A stretch of DNA of 64,000 bases, taken from NCBI RefSeq assembly GCF_001039355.2, contig NW_019775591.1, forward strand, positions 845,889 through 909,888. The letters are read 5' to 3'. Position numbers and translations under genes: made by a program. Numbering within the stretch: position 1 is the first letter of the stretch; the number at the start of each line of letters is the position of its first letter. The notes beneath the pieces are model-generated. The model made no database searches and was not told the DNA's origin. It saw nothing but the letters and a program-made list of their open reading frames with translations. Below are positions 10,282 through 23,100 of this stretch, in pieces. Source of the stretch: Lingula anatina. Lineage: Eukaryota; Brachiopoda; Lingulata; Lingulida; Lingulidae.

Positions 10282-11635
10282 CGTCCCTTCTATATTGTCA
10301 ACTTGGATGACATCGTTAACAAGCACAAGCACTGGGTGGAACTGATGCCTCGTGTCAAACCCTTCTACGCTGTGAAATGTAACAACACTGAGCCAGTCGT
10401 GAAGACCATTGCGGCACTTGGGGCGGGGTTTGACTGCTCCAATAGCGCTGAATTCCAGCAGGTTCTAACCCATGGGGTGGGAACAGATCGGATTATATAT
10501 GCCCATCCCTGCAAAGATCCCCAAGACATCAAACGTGCCTCAGAAGAAGGAGTCGACCTTATGACCTTTGGCATGAGTTAGTCAAGATAAAGAATCTCTA
10601 TCCAGACGCAAGACTTGTGTTACGGATTCACCCACGAGTTGACAAGACTAGGTATACATTTGGCAAGATGTATGGTTATGCCCTCGACCAATGCAATGAA
10701 CTAATTGTGAGGGCAAAAGAAATGAAACTGACGGTCGTGGGTGTCAGGTAGTTGTTATAGCATTCTATTATTTATAGCTTCTACCTTTACACTAAAAAAA
10801 TTAACCCGGTACATATTTGATGAAGACGAACGTGTTTAATTCTTATTTAATTTGAACATCTTTATCCGCTTTTTTGTAAATATTGGTGAATATTGTTGGC
10901 AGGCACACTTTGTTTATAAATTATTACTCTTTTATCTTATTTAGAATTGCTACATTTTGAAAATTTATCCGCGCTGCCACTTTGATAAACAAAGAGACTA
11001 AAATCAACTGTGTAAATTTCTATACTTGATGCGGTATTTCATTTGCTGTGCTTTGGTACCTCACAATATTTAACAGAATACTCAACTTTTTCTTAAGTTT
11101 CGATATCGGTGACACCTGTTTTGATTCCATGGCCTACCAAAACACCATACGCTTGTGTCATGAGATCTTCGATGAAGCCAAAGACATTGGCTACAACTTC
11201 AGCTTACTGGACATCGGTGGAGGGTTCCCCGGTCATGCAGTCAAAGGCAAACCAACATTTGCTGATGTTGCCAAAGACATAAACACGGCTCTGGACGAAT
11301 ATTTCCCCAAGGAAGAAAATGTTGTTGTCATTGCTGAACCTGGAACATACTACGCTCGGCAGCCTCGGACATGGTACGTGTATTTAAATCTGTTTATTCT
11401 TTATGTTTTTATACAATTTACATGTATATGTGTGTGTACATGATGCATCTATCAATTTGTCTGTGTGTCTGTGGCTGCTTCATTACATATAATATAATTT
11501 TAGTTCTCATTTTTCCTGCAACCAGAACAGGACCACGAACAGTCGTTCTTGTACTACCTCAATGATGGTATTCATGGGTCATTCTTTTTCACAGTGCTGG
11601 TTGACAAAGCGATTCCAGGTTTTCGTGTTATCAAG

Positions 11636-13710
11636 GTATGTAGTTAGTATTTAGACAGTTAATAAAAAGCTTTAATATGAGGTTTCACTTTTTTAGGTTT
11701 AAGTATGGTTTGATTGGGTAAATATATAGTAAATAATAGTTGACAAATGTCCAAGGGCATGTTTTTACGAATCACCCTTGAACCCAAAGAGTACGTCTGA
11801 ATGAAAAAGGATAATCTTGCCCATGCTTTGACATAGCCACAAGAATCCATTTTATTTTTCAATTTCAGATAAATGATAATTGTAAATAAGACAATTATGT
11901 TCTTAGTTATGTTTAAGTATTAAAGTGGGAAAAGATTTAGTTAAACATATTTCGCTTTTTAGATGTCGTTAATTCATGAGAGGTCACAAATTCGCACATT
12001 ACCTCCGTGTTTTTAAGGTTTTAGAATCTATGCTTTTATTGATATAAGTCTGTCACCATGTTAGTTTTGGTATTCTTGGTTATTTTCAACGTGATTTCAG
12101 ATGACTGCACAAACAGCCATCTACGGCGTTTGTCGTCGTCGTGCACTTTTCATTGTTAATGCAATAAATAGATAAGGGTGTAACGTATTATTACCAAACT
12201 TATCCATAGCACCAAAATACAGGCCAAGGTTGAATAGCAGCTTAATTGATCGATGATTTCCTTAAAGTGAAGTTTTGGTGAATGTATCATTTATTCATTG
12301 GCATTTTCAAAATGTTACTTTGAAGACACATGGAATTGAAACCGAGTGCTAACACATTTTTGAATACCCTGTATATAATTAAAATTAATGGTAGTTATGT
12401 TGTTCAGGATAATGTAATATTGTATCAAAATTGACAGAAACGCCAGAAACCCTATTTATTGCACTATAATTATTATTAACACCATTAACAAAAACCCATG
12501 ATATTAATTGTACGAAAACTTACAAGAATGATTTTATGGATTGGAATACATCTTGACTTTGAATTCCGGGCTGATTGGTTATTTTCTCCATAAGTTATGA
12601 AGTTTTGGGGAAACTTGAAAATTTTCCTTGCTTGTTTGTTTCAGGAAAATAAAAAATCTAATACCGCGTCTTACATATGGAAGTAGATATTATTATTATT
12701 TCAGACTGTAGTATTTTTATCTTCCCATGTAAAGAATATACGTTCTTAAACACTGCTACGTGTTTACTACACTTCACATACAAAGTACAAAGTAACATAG
12801 AAAGCCTTGTAGGCATTAAGCATGATATCTCTTTAACCATAAAAGATAGACATAAGTAAAACTGAAGTTTCACAGAAACTCATTAGTAAAGAAGTTGATT
12901 CTGACACTGAACATGGTCTTTGGCCCATTTTAAAGGTCAGACTGGAAAACTGACAATTACAGTTTTGAAATATTCCTTGTAGGGTTGGTAATTGGATTTC
13001 CAATCCATATTTAATTTTGCTCAAATAATTATGTTGGGCTCAAACAATTCATTTTTTATGATCTTTCATGAAGTTTTCATCCATTACATATTGTTCAATG
13101 TTTTAAGGCTGCATTAGTTTAAGGCGCACATCTTTACAAATCATGTTAAGTATCCATATGAAGTCATTTTTGCCACAAAAGCCAACCAAATGCCAGCATA
13201 TAGTTTCAAATAGTATAGCTAAGAGAATTACCAAAGGACATTGTTTAATATTACCCGAATAATTATATTTAAACAGGTTTTTCTGCTAGCTTTCTATGCT
13301 GTTCATACATGCTGTTCATGGGGCAGAAAAGTAGGTCAGATAAGTAGGTTATATTTCTGACCACAAATTTAAAGAGAGGAGCAGTCTAAAGCTCTTTTCT
13401 GGATGATTGAGTGATTTATTCAGTTTATTCCTTGGCATGTTGAATTTATTTGAGTTGTACAAGAAACTAGGAGAAGTGGTTTATATATGTTACTGGGAAT
13501 CCACGCTCCACCGACGTCGGTTCATGTGTACCTTTAAAACGTGATTCTTTCTAAATCGTTCTAATGAATATAGGTTATTTGTATATTATTATTTTCCCTC
13601 TTTGAAATCCTTTCTGCAACCTTGTTTATAAAAGAATAATAACTAATATGTGGAATTAATCAATGTCTTGTTTGTATTCATTTCATAAAGTGATCCTGAA
13701 TTTTCTTTAG
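11636..13710. other. Interval between ODC-like copy 1 and the orphan exon
   Basis: AT-rich sequence without splice-flanked coding blocks. I looked here for the missing last exon of copy 1 (GDWLYVPNMGAYT) on the + strand and did not find it. Short frames near 11659-11862 and 12658-13024 show no motif. No repeat structure was recognised. Confidence 0.45.
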
Positions 13711-13823
13711 TTTTCATATAGATCTCTTCTGTTTCGGTTCCATCACTTACCCCTTCACCATATCGTTGGGCTCCACATCTTTGATGAAGCCATATCCATT
13801 ACCTACAAATTTAGTACACATTG

Positions 13824-13854
<31 letters not shown>

Positions 13855-14026
13855 TCCTGGTTATGCATTCCCAGACAACCCAACATTTGCTGATGCTGCC
13901 AAAATCATTAACATGGCTCTGGACGAATATTTCCCCGAGGAAGAAAATGATGTCATTGCTGAACCTGGAACATACTACGTGCAGTCGGCCTTCACCTTGG
14001 CACTTAGAGTTATCGGTAAACGAGTT
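13711..14026 (+). pseudogene. Orphan ODC-like exon 3 relic
   Basis: The relic begins after a TTTCTTTAG acceptor, like exon 3 of copies 1 and 2, and runs to GTAAACGAG. The second half is still recognisable: GYAFPDNPTFADAAKIINMALDEYFP, then AEPGTYYVQSAFTLALRVIGKR. The first half is scrambled by frameshifts (SFHI ... FDEAISIT-like pieces). The LLDIGGGFPG segment has been replaced by a GT/G tract at about 13822-13856. No partner exons for it were found, so it is a remnant of a fourth gene copy. Confidence 0.85.
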
Positions 14027-14039
14027 TTTCGTAACCTAG

Positions 14040-15148
14040 GTCAAGTTAGACGCATTACATACCTAGGTAAAACATAAATTTGAATTAATGCAGTGTATGG
14101 CAACATTCAGTCAACTTCATGACTCGTATCTAAAAAAGCGTCAGATATATATATTCATTACAGTGCAGGTGAATATAAACCCCTCTGAGGACAGCCGTTT
14201 ATTAGAAAAGTTCTTCATCTCTCTAGATGAAAGTTGTAGCAGATAGTTTTTACCAAGTTAGTGTAGCCTAACAGGTGAGTCATTTAGCAGTTTAACTCTG
14301 CATAACAATACAGTATCTTTCAGACTCTGTATTTATTTGCGCGTACTTCAGAGGCCAGAAAAATTTCACGCAGACCAGTAGAATTTTTTGAATTTGTGAT
14401 TGCCATCACATCACTTGTCCTCCACAGATGGCTTAACTCTGTAATGATCTCTTGAGGAAATTTTACAAACAACCCAAACTTTTTAGAAAAAAACGGGGAC
14501 TAACTTAGAATGTCAGAATGGATTCATTAACCAATAATAAGGATGAGAAAATTGTCCTTTACCCAAGGAAAATCCATTTTTTGGCCAAAATGAGCAGTTG
14601 TTATCCCTTTAAGTCTACGTTATGTAAAGATGTTTGTACAGCACATTTAGCCTGCCACGAGTTATAAGTAACGAGCCGCATATACCTGATGCTTGAGCAA
14701 AGGGGCATCAAGCACTGCCAACCCGCGCGCCACCAGCGCGACGAGTTTCTCTTCAACTCCACCGCATGGCAAATTAACGCGCAACACGAACATAAAATCG
14801 TCAAGCGTGACATGAGATCAGCGACCAGAGGTGGTGTGACAGGCAGATATGAATATATATAGACGTGAAGATGATAAATGACTCTATGGTCTGTCCTAAC
14901 AGATTTAGCTCAAATGTGTAATTCATTTAAAATAAGAGGGCAACTGATACAAAAACATGTACCAGTAGTTGAGAGGAACTGTCTTGTCTTCTGTTTAATT
15001 ACACGGTTACTCAAAATTATATATAATTGTTGCACCTGTCGTATTCAGCGTGTCATTTTTTTTATTTTGCTTCGTTGTGGAATCAGACATTACAAGATGT
15101 TTAGAATGCGTCTTTGATTTTATTTAGAAGAAAAGATACCACAACAAA
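14040..15148. other. Upstream region of ODC-like copy 2
   Basis: No coding block was recognised. The last ~150 bp (from about 15000) are alignable with the sequence before copy 1 exon 1 (shared ATTGTTGCAMCTGT, ATTCAGCGTG, GTTGTGRAATCAG and AAAAGATACCACAA words), so promoter and 5' leader were duplicated together with the gene. Confidence 0.5.
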
Positions 15149-18100
15149 ATGACAACAGCGCGCCCTCGAATTACGCAAGATATTGAGCGACATCCAGGGC
15201 GTCACAATAACCAGGCAATACTGAAAGTTATCCAAGAAAAGATTATGGAAGAGAAAGACAGGGTAATTATGACATTTGAGAATTAAGAGATATTTAGCAT
15301 GGCATTGACATAATGTCGAGGTCTAAGGTTTGTTTTAGTACGCAAGCATCACTGTGATAAATGTATCCCAATGGTTTCAAGGTTTATTCCTTCAAAAGTT
15401 ACTTTAGGAGTTTGTGTTGTCTTGGTCACATTGGAGTCGTTGCCAAATCTTTAATGGTAACCTAAAATACCGTTATGAGGCGCTATTGAATTTATTGAAG
15501 CGTCCTGTCTTTGTTGTCAATTTTTTTGGTTGTGGCTTTCATACATTTAGTGATGGTGAAAAAGTGAATCGTTTTCTAATAGATTTAACTTTTCATTTAC
15601 CCTTGCCAGTATGAGGATTGAAATGATTAAAAAACTTTGATTGACGGTCGACATTACATGGCACACGGGTAAAGTAAAACACCGGGGCCCAATTTCATAA
15701 AGGACGTTTAGCACTAACCAGTGTATTAGTCTAACCAGTGGATAAAATCTCCTAACACCCGTTAACTGAAAGTTGGTTAAAATTGTGTTTCATAAACAGT
15801 GTTTATACAGCCGGTTAGTTAACTGTCCAGTGTTTAAATGGATAAACTAATCGGCTGTTTAAACTCTGTTTATAAAACACAATTTCAACCGTTGTTCAGT
15901 TGGGTGTTAGGAGAATTTATCCACTGGTTAGACTTAAACACTGGTTAGTGCTAAACGAAGTAAACCTATTATTCTTTAAGGGATTCTAAACATACGTTGC
16001 AAACTTTCTGATTTTCTATTTACGTAATTCTGTGTCATAAAGGGCGAAATAGGAAATATCAACGTAAGAATAATTAACACCCGTTTGTCAACAACGTTCA
16101 ATTCGTGACATTCTTTTTTATGGCAATTACATAACTATTTAAGCAGATCCATAGGCGTAGTGATAAAATACTTGCACCAACTTGATAATGGACATGGAAG
16201 CAAATGTAAACGAACAATGTAGGTTTAAGCAAAAAACGTGGAACATTACGTTATACTTGTGGTCATTTTGAGGCTCTATAAAATTTATTGCAGCGTCCCT
16301 TCTATATTGTCAACTTGGATGACATCGTTAACAAGCACAAGCACTGGGTGAAACTGATGCCTCGTGTCAAACCCTTCTACGCCGTGAAATGTAACAACAC
16401 TGAGCCTGTCGTGAAGACCATTGCGGCACTTGGGGCGGGGTTTGACTGCGCTAGCAGCGCTGAATTCCAACAGGTTCTAAACCAGGGGGTGGGAACAGAT
16501 CGGATTATATATGCCCATCCCTGCAAAGATCCCCAAGACATCAAACGTGCCTCAGAACAAGGAGTCGACCTTATGACCTTTGACAACAAGTATGAATTAA
16601 TCAAGATACAGAGTCTCTTTCCTGACGCCAGGCTTGTGTTGCGGATTTGCCCACAAGTAAACAAGGGTGTTTATGAATACGGCGAAATGTATGGTTGCGC
16701 CGTCGACCAATGCAAAGTACTTCTTGAGAAAGCAAAAGAAATGACACTGGTGGTCGTAGGGGTCAGGTATTCCACAATCTTTACTAAACTCGAATAGTTT
16801 TAAATTACACCTCTTGTACTTCTGCAGTTTAACGTAGGTTAAAACACATATCTAAATTGATGTTGTTTTTTGTAAATTGTTATCAGACCTCGACCTTTTT
16901 TCAGTTTTTGTTTAATGTTTCCCTTTGCTTTTTTGATTTTTAAATTTAATTGAAATTCAGCCGCGATTAGTTGTTATGTGCAATATTTAATATAACACTT
17001 ACTAAAGTAATTACAATGCTGTGATATTCAAAAATATTTTGTTTGTTATAGTGTGACATTTCAGAGTGTTACACAAAAGTAATGTTTCGCTTAGTTTTCA
17101 TATTGGTGGATTCTGTTTCGATTCCATGGCCTACCAAAACACCATACGCTTGTGCCGTGAAATCTTTGATGAAGCCAAAGCCATTGGCTACAACTTCAGC
17201 TTACTGGACATCGGTGGAGGGTTCCCCGGTTATGCAGTCAAAGGCAAACCAACATTTGCTGATGTTGCCAAAGACATAAACACGGCTCTGGACGAATATT
17301 TCCCCAAGGAAGAAAATGTTGTTGTCATTGCTGAACCCGGAACATACTACGTTCAGTCGGCCTTCACCTTGGCACTTAGAGTTATCGGTAAACGAGTTCA
17401 ACGCTCGGCGCCCTCAGACAAGGTACATGCTATTTTTTTAATTTTGACATAAGTGTATCAGTCTTTCTGTCATATATATTTCAACCTATTTTCATGTTGG
17501 TTTCTTTTTTCCTGCCACTTTAAGGACCCTGAACAGTCATACGTGTACTATCTCAATGATGGAATGCATGGGGCATTCCTTTTCACAATGCCATCATATG
17601 TCGAAAGGCTTAATGCAGAGTTTTACGTTTTCAAGGTATGTATCGAGTAAACAGGATCTACACCGCAAGATGAGCGTCAACGTAACGCCTCAACCTTTAT
17701 AGTTTTAGTATGCTTACTAGAAATATAATTGATTGGGTAAATATTTTTTGGAAAAAAAAGCCCACTAAAAACTTCACTAAAAGGCGTGTTTTTATGGACC
17801 TCCCTCATTCAAGAATATCCGCGGTTGCTTTGACGTGATAGTGACGTGTAATAACCCAATAACTCTGTATAAGACCCACTCTCCTTTTTGTCTCCTACCA
17901 TGTTTCCATAATTTATACTTCTATATATCCATTTCTGCATGCTGTCTTTTCAGTTTGCAGAAGTCCTTGCAGATTGCAACGTTTTGTATATTTCGTCTTT
18001 GCTGGTATATAGTGTTTAGGTTTAAAAAAAACATTTGTGTAATATTGTAGGAAAAAGACAAAATGCCGGTCTATCAAAGCACATTGTGGGGTCCAACACT

Positions 18101-18281
18101 CAGCCCTACTGATCTCCTGGTACAGAACATCCTATTGCCCGAGCTGGACATAGGAGACTGGTTGTACGTGCCTAACATGGGGGCATACACTACTGTGCTT
18201 GCAACCTCCTTCAACGGGATTGCTCGACCGGAATTATTCTGCCTGGTGTCTGATGAAATTAAAGCAGGACGTGGAATTTAG
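15149..18281 (+). CDS. Ornithine-decarboxylase-like PLP protein, copy 2 (418 aa, five exons)
   Basis: Exons: 15149-15262, 16294-16766, 17095-17422, 17525-17635 and 18051-18281; all junctions are GT-AG and in frame. Fold-III PLP decarboxylase of the eukaryotic ODC type. PFYAVKCN carries the PLP lysine (Lys70, equivalent to Lys69 of mammalian ODC). GFDC (Asp89), LVLR (Arg155), SFHIGG (His198), LDIGGGFPG, AEPG (Glu276), YYLNDG (Asp317) and NMGAYT (Tyr388) match cofactor or active-site positions. Three are changed: EPGRYY is EPGTYY (Thr279 for the phosphate-binding Arg277), and GPTCDG is GPTLSP (Leu359 and Ser360 for catalytic Cys360 and substrate-binding Asp361). The protein ends shortly after the beta-domain and lacks the C-terminal degron of vertebrate ODC. 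It may have another substrate or be an antizyme-inhibitor-like pseudoenzyme; this is inference. Confidence 0.88.
15705..15957. mobile_element. Palindromic MITE in intron 1 of copy 2
   Basis: About 250 bp that are self-complementary almost throughout. Arms start CGTTTAGCACTAACCAGTG and end with its reverse complement, and inner parts with TCTAACCAGTGGATAAA and CTCCTAACACCC also pair. It has no coding capacity. It is preceded by GGGCCCAATTTCATAAAGG, which may belong to the element. An independent insertion from those in copy 1. Confidence 0.75.
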
Positions 18282-18819
18282 GGCAACAGTTTATGTGTTT
18301 GTATGCATATATTTGCATAGAGGAGATATCAATTACTAGAACAAGATCAACGAAAAACTGAGCTCAACTCCGCGTGCGGGCAGATAAACAGATAATGGTG
18401 GCAAAAATCAATGAAAATTGGCAAAATGAAAGAAATATTGAATACATCGTTAATATTTAGGACAGTCTTTTATATAGGTAATATTTAGTAAAGTTATAGT
18501 AAATCAACAGCATGTATTACTTGGAACAATTATTTATAAACATTTCATTAAGTGCATGACTGATCATATATGTAAGCTTGTTTCAATTTTAAATACACGT
18601 TTCAAAACCATACCTGGATTGGATCTTAATTCTACATAAAAATTAAACTTTGGTTCAATGTACACGTACTGAACCGTTATGGGCTTGAATGGAGAGGGCT
18701 TTAAAAGGTTGCTGCCTGTATAAAACAGATTTCACTCAGAAAATTTCTTTTTAACTTAATCAATTAAGTAATACATAATCTTAGATGGGATTCTAAAGTC
18801 ATTTTCAACTGTGTAGTCA
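18282..18819. other. 3' flank of ODC-like copy 2
   Basis: AT-rich sequence after the stop codon of copy 2. No canonical AATAAA was noticed close to the stop. No coding block or repeat was recognised. Confidence 0.4.
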
Positions 18820-19636
18820 TTGACATTTATGAAGCTTCCTTTCTGCTCCATCTTATTTTTGATCGAGTTCTGATATTACTTATATATACCAGTAATTTCC
18901 ATCGCACCCAGAACAGATTTGCCTCTGTCAGTTTCTCACAAAGGCTGCATATATCTACAAATAGCACGCACAATTTAAAAAACATCATGCAAGTTGATTG
19001 TTTTTATAGTGCCTTAACGCTCTGAAAGCCTCGTTATCAAGTATTTCAAGGTCACACCTTCCTGAAAGTGCAGCTAATGGTAACTTTACAATAGAAAAGA
19101 AAACATATTAAAGTTATTTTATTTATAATTTTCACGCATATATCGAATTTTGAAAAAATTGCTATATTTAACATATTATGTTTTACGGTGTGGCGTAAAC
19201 GGNNNNNNNNNNNNNNNNNNNNNNNNNNNNNNNNNNNNNNNNNNNNNNNNNNNTTGACATTTATGAAGCTTCCTTTCTGCTCCATCTTATTTTTGATCGA
19301 GTTCTGATATTACTTATATATACCAGTAATTTCCATCGCACCCAGAACAGATTTGCCTCTGTCAGTTTCTCACAAAGGCTGCATATATCTACAAATAGCA
19401 CGCACAATTAAAAAAACATCATGCAAGTTGATTGTTTTTATAGTGCCTTAACGCTCTGAAAGCCTCGTTATCAAGTATTTCAAGGTCACACCTTCCTGAA
19501 AGTGCAGCTAATGGTAACTTTACAATAGAAAAGAAAACATATTAAAGTTATTTTATTTATAATTTTCACGCATATATCGAATTTTGAAAAAAATGCTATA
19601 TTTAACATATTATGTTTTACGGTGTGGCGTAAACGG
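18820..19636. repeat. 383-bp sequence present on both sides of an assembly gap
   Basis: 18820-19202 and 19254-19636 are the same sequence with only a few differences (for example in A-run lengths). They are separated by 51 N (19203-19253). The second copy starts exactly at the gap edge. It is most simply an unresolved overlap of two contig ends or two haplotypes. A real tandem duplication is less likely. It contains no gene. Confidence 0.9.
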
Positions 19637-19829
19637 GAGTCGCCCAGAATTTTGTAAATTATAAATGGAAAGGGCATGAATAGTTATTGCTAAACACGAT
19701 CTTTTACGCAGAAACAATTAACATAAGCAAATCTTTTCGTTGCCCAAATTCTTAAATACACAGACCCACTTTTCATTGAAAGCGCACGTTTGGTGAGAAA
19801 ATTCACTATTCCCAGTCTTCCCCGATAGT

Positions 19830-20125
19830 TGGCGTGCATGAGCGGGGTCAGCCCGCCACAATCAGGAGCATCCTAATGCCATCGTATTAAAACATATTCT
19901 GGTTCTAAAGCGTATCAAATGGCACCGTTCGTCGTCTAAAACACCAAAATTCTGGGAGATAAGGGGTTCGGTTGAGGACGGCTACACATCCGCGGACCCC
20001 CCTTACCTCCTCCTTCAAATAATCCTGGATCCGCCCCTGGCTATGAAGGACTGGGACGTCACCGGGCGGGATAGAACCCACATCCTCCCGATTCAGAGAC
20101 GGGCACTACCAGTGGATCCTTAGTA
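19830..20125 (-). repeat. SINE-like dispersed repeat with tRNA-like head
   Basis: On the reverse strand the segment starts near 20118 with GGTAGTGCCCGTCTCTGAATC and has GGGTTCTATCCC (20068-20079), a good match to the RNA polymerase III B box GGTTCNANNCC. A body with GGGGCGGATCCAGG and a G-rich run follows. A tRNA-derived SINE or a SINE joined to another repeat is suggested. No A-rich tail or target duplication was established. Confidence 0.35.
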
Positions 20126-20129
20126 AAAG

Positions 20130-23100
20130 TGGAAGAGGGGTTTCTGATAAAATGTGGGTTTTGGTGCTTGATATTCATTGTGTTTGTTGTGATTCATTGT
20201 TCAGAGTCTAATATGGTGTCATTTGTATAAAACGATTATTATGTAGACATGCGATTCATACAGTGTGAGAGTGTAAATGTAACAGTTAATCTGGTGTTAT
20301 TAGTTTTATATATTATTTTTAACAGATGTTCAGTGTACGTGCGGCCTTTATTTCTCCTTTAACCCTGACGTTGAGTGAACGTTTCGTATGACTGAACCTG
20401 TAAAGGCGCACCAGTCCATGTGACACTTTGTGCCATATTTCATATCACATGCCATGCGTTAACTCATGTCCTACTACATGTACCATCATAGGCCTAGCAA
20501 TTTTGCTGTAGTGCTAGAAAAATTAACCTCAAAATCGAATTCCAAGCTGTTGGTTTTTGCAACAAATAACTGCGATGAAACTAATAAAGTCCTACATGTA
20601 CGTGTGTCTCCAACTTTTCATCTGGGGCATATTTTAATTCTTTATGAAATATTAGATCATTTCAACCCATTTACAGCTTCTTTGGGGTAGTCATGGGACA
20701 ACATACTATTACTTGTTCCATAGATAAACATCGTATGTAGTTTATTTTCGACATGTCAAGTTTTACCTTGTGACCTGCAAACGCCACCATCATATAGTAT
20801 TTTTACCTCTTGTTGATGTGACAGACTACAAATTATAGTTTTGATGTTGTGCATAAAAAGAACTTAACTCAAATAATTGCAGTCGAGGTAAAATAACCCA
20901 ACTGTTCACCACTGGCATATTCTTTATACCGGTCATCGCATCAAATGCCTGGATATCGCCATGTAGGCTATTATGGATTCGCCAACTATAGGGGTAGGAA
21001 TTGGTCAGGATTAGTACAGCGGCCGAAGGCTCCGAGAGAGAGACGCAACCTCGACAGCTAGACTTAATTGTAAGTTCAGGATTAGATATCTAAAAATTAG
21101 TCCCTAAATGTGAAATACGGCTAGATGAGCGGTAACATACGTAATATGACATGGATTTTGTTTATTTAGATTGTTTTGGGATATGAAAGTGACTTTTGTG
21201 TGTCAAAGTCGCTTTATGTGTTATTCAAAGGGAGCTTCTACCTCCCGTTTCACCAAAAACGCAATGGCGCAAGTGACATTCGTGATCGTTAGAGAATCCA
21301 ACCTTTTACCAATGTTGCCTTTACCTGATTATATATCATCACATTTCAAAACGGTTTATCTTTTCTCTCAGACCACAGGGGTCGCTTCTAGCCTGTTGCA
21401 AAAATGCTGAACCGCCTCGTCTTCAATTTTACAACAGGCTGTACCCCTGCGATATCAGAGTGCATTTTGTCATAATCTGCCTTGCCTCAAAAGGAGTTCA
21501 TGTATAGTATTGGTTGAAGACAGCAATAAAAGCAGCAACTAGACTACTAGCACTGTGCCGTCCAAGTATCTTATAAGTATAGTAGCTGATGTTCTGCACA
21601 AATTACAGCACTGACGACTGTAGGAATTATAATTGATCATTATTCATTCATAATTTAATGCTGTGTGTTACATTGTTTAGTTATGCTACTTATAAAAGTA
21701 CTGTATGCTTATGTAACAAGAAGTGAACAAAATATCAATTAAGTTAAGAAATTATCAAATTACATATATGCACTATATAAATTAAATTGTTACTCTTACG
21801 AGCAAGATAATGCTATGGTGATCAATATTTTACAAGAACGGGATTGAACAGGTAAGTATGTTCTTTGAGTACTTAGCTACACTAAAAGTAGTTTGATGGG
21901 CGCTTAAGTTTCATTTACAGGTGTCTCTGTCTTTCTTTGTGATACTGTTTCAAGAGACATCATTATGTGGACTAAGAAGCCTCTTTCCACTTCCTGCTAT
22001 TTCACAAATCTGTAATTGCCACATAAACAGTTGTTCATACTGTCTAACGATATCGTGTGGGCTATATTGAATTGCTGTTTGATTTTTATTGTGTTTATTG
22101 GTTAGGGGATATATGGAGGCGTCTTATGCCGTTGCACATGTACAGCTAGGGTATTTTGGAGTAGCAATGCTGCGGCGCACCGTGATCGGTGTCACAACAA
22201 ACACAATTGAAAATCGTGTAATATTGCGAAAGGCATAATATATATTATACATTTCAATTACTACTGTTCACCAAGATAACGGTGTATGTAACGCAGAACT
22301 TGAATATTTTCACCAGAATTGTGAATCACCTTTATATTTTCTTTATTGAAATGCTTCTCGCGCGATGTACATGTGATTGCAAAAATAAGAATTGTAACAA
22401 GATTATTCGAGAATTACAAAGTAAACAAATTTTCCTGTACTGCTAATATAGTCAAACTGAATAAAACGCATTTAAGTTACCATTTACGCATGCGCAGTTG
22501 GTTGTACAAAAGAAAACACAAGATTGCATTTGACACTCAAAATACATTGCTGCTCATGCCACTAAAATAATTTGCGTCACACCTTGTAAACATAAGCCCT
22601 ACAAACGTTCCTATTATACCATGACAAATAGGATGTTACTTTTAAATAATTATACACTTTAAATGGTGGTTACTTTTTGTCAAACAGTTGCAACACATTA
22701 CCATGCTGGCGATGCCGGTATATGCACATGTTAAACTGTTTAATGAGCTATACGTATTCATTACACATCACGGTCATAGTCTGACTCTTTACAAGATATT
22801 CGCTGTCATTTCTTTAGCTAATTAATTCTATGCACTTTGCCATACTGTGGGAATCTTCGCATAAAACTGCCGTCATCATTCAGCCGGCCTGTGGTAGATA
22901 GATGCTTACCCCCGCTCTGTTGACTGATTAACTAACCTCTTCCAAGACTGACAGTGTTACAAGTGACAATGTCCAGGGTAAGTTAAATGGCAATTTCACA
23001 TAAAGCAAGCTGCATAAGTATCATCAAAACTGAAGGTATAGGCTTACATATCATGAAGGTGGTTCATCAAATCAGTTCAGATGCTTTCTTGAAATCACCT

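Larger units (their letters stand above)
7530..11635 (+). pseudogene. ODC-like copy 1, frameshifted and truncated
   Basis: Exon-like blocks are 7530-7643 (exon 1, MTTVRPQTTQDIE), 10282-10747 (exon 2 with PFYAVKCN), 11098-11373 (exon 3 with LLDIGGGFPG and AEPGTYY) and 11531-11635 (exon 4 with YYLNDG). Exon 2 is 466 nt against 473 in both sister copies, because seven bases are missing just after MTF near 10569; this shifts the frame and gives a stop at 10579-10581. Exon 3 is 52 nt shorter than in copy 2, lacking the VQSAFTLALRVIGKR segment, and so also ends out of frame. No exon 5 with the NMGAYT motif was found before the next copy. The position equivalent to the PLP-stacking His is Asp (SFDIG). 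Intron 1 has been invaded by two DNA elements. A full-length product is not expected. Confidence 0.85.

Noticed and set aside
21372-21460. Inverted pair suggesting a small hairpin element
   Set aside because: The match is short and interrupted, with no target duplication; too weak to call.
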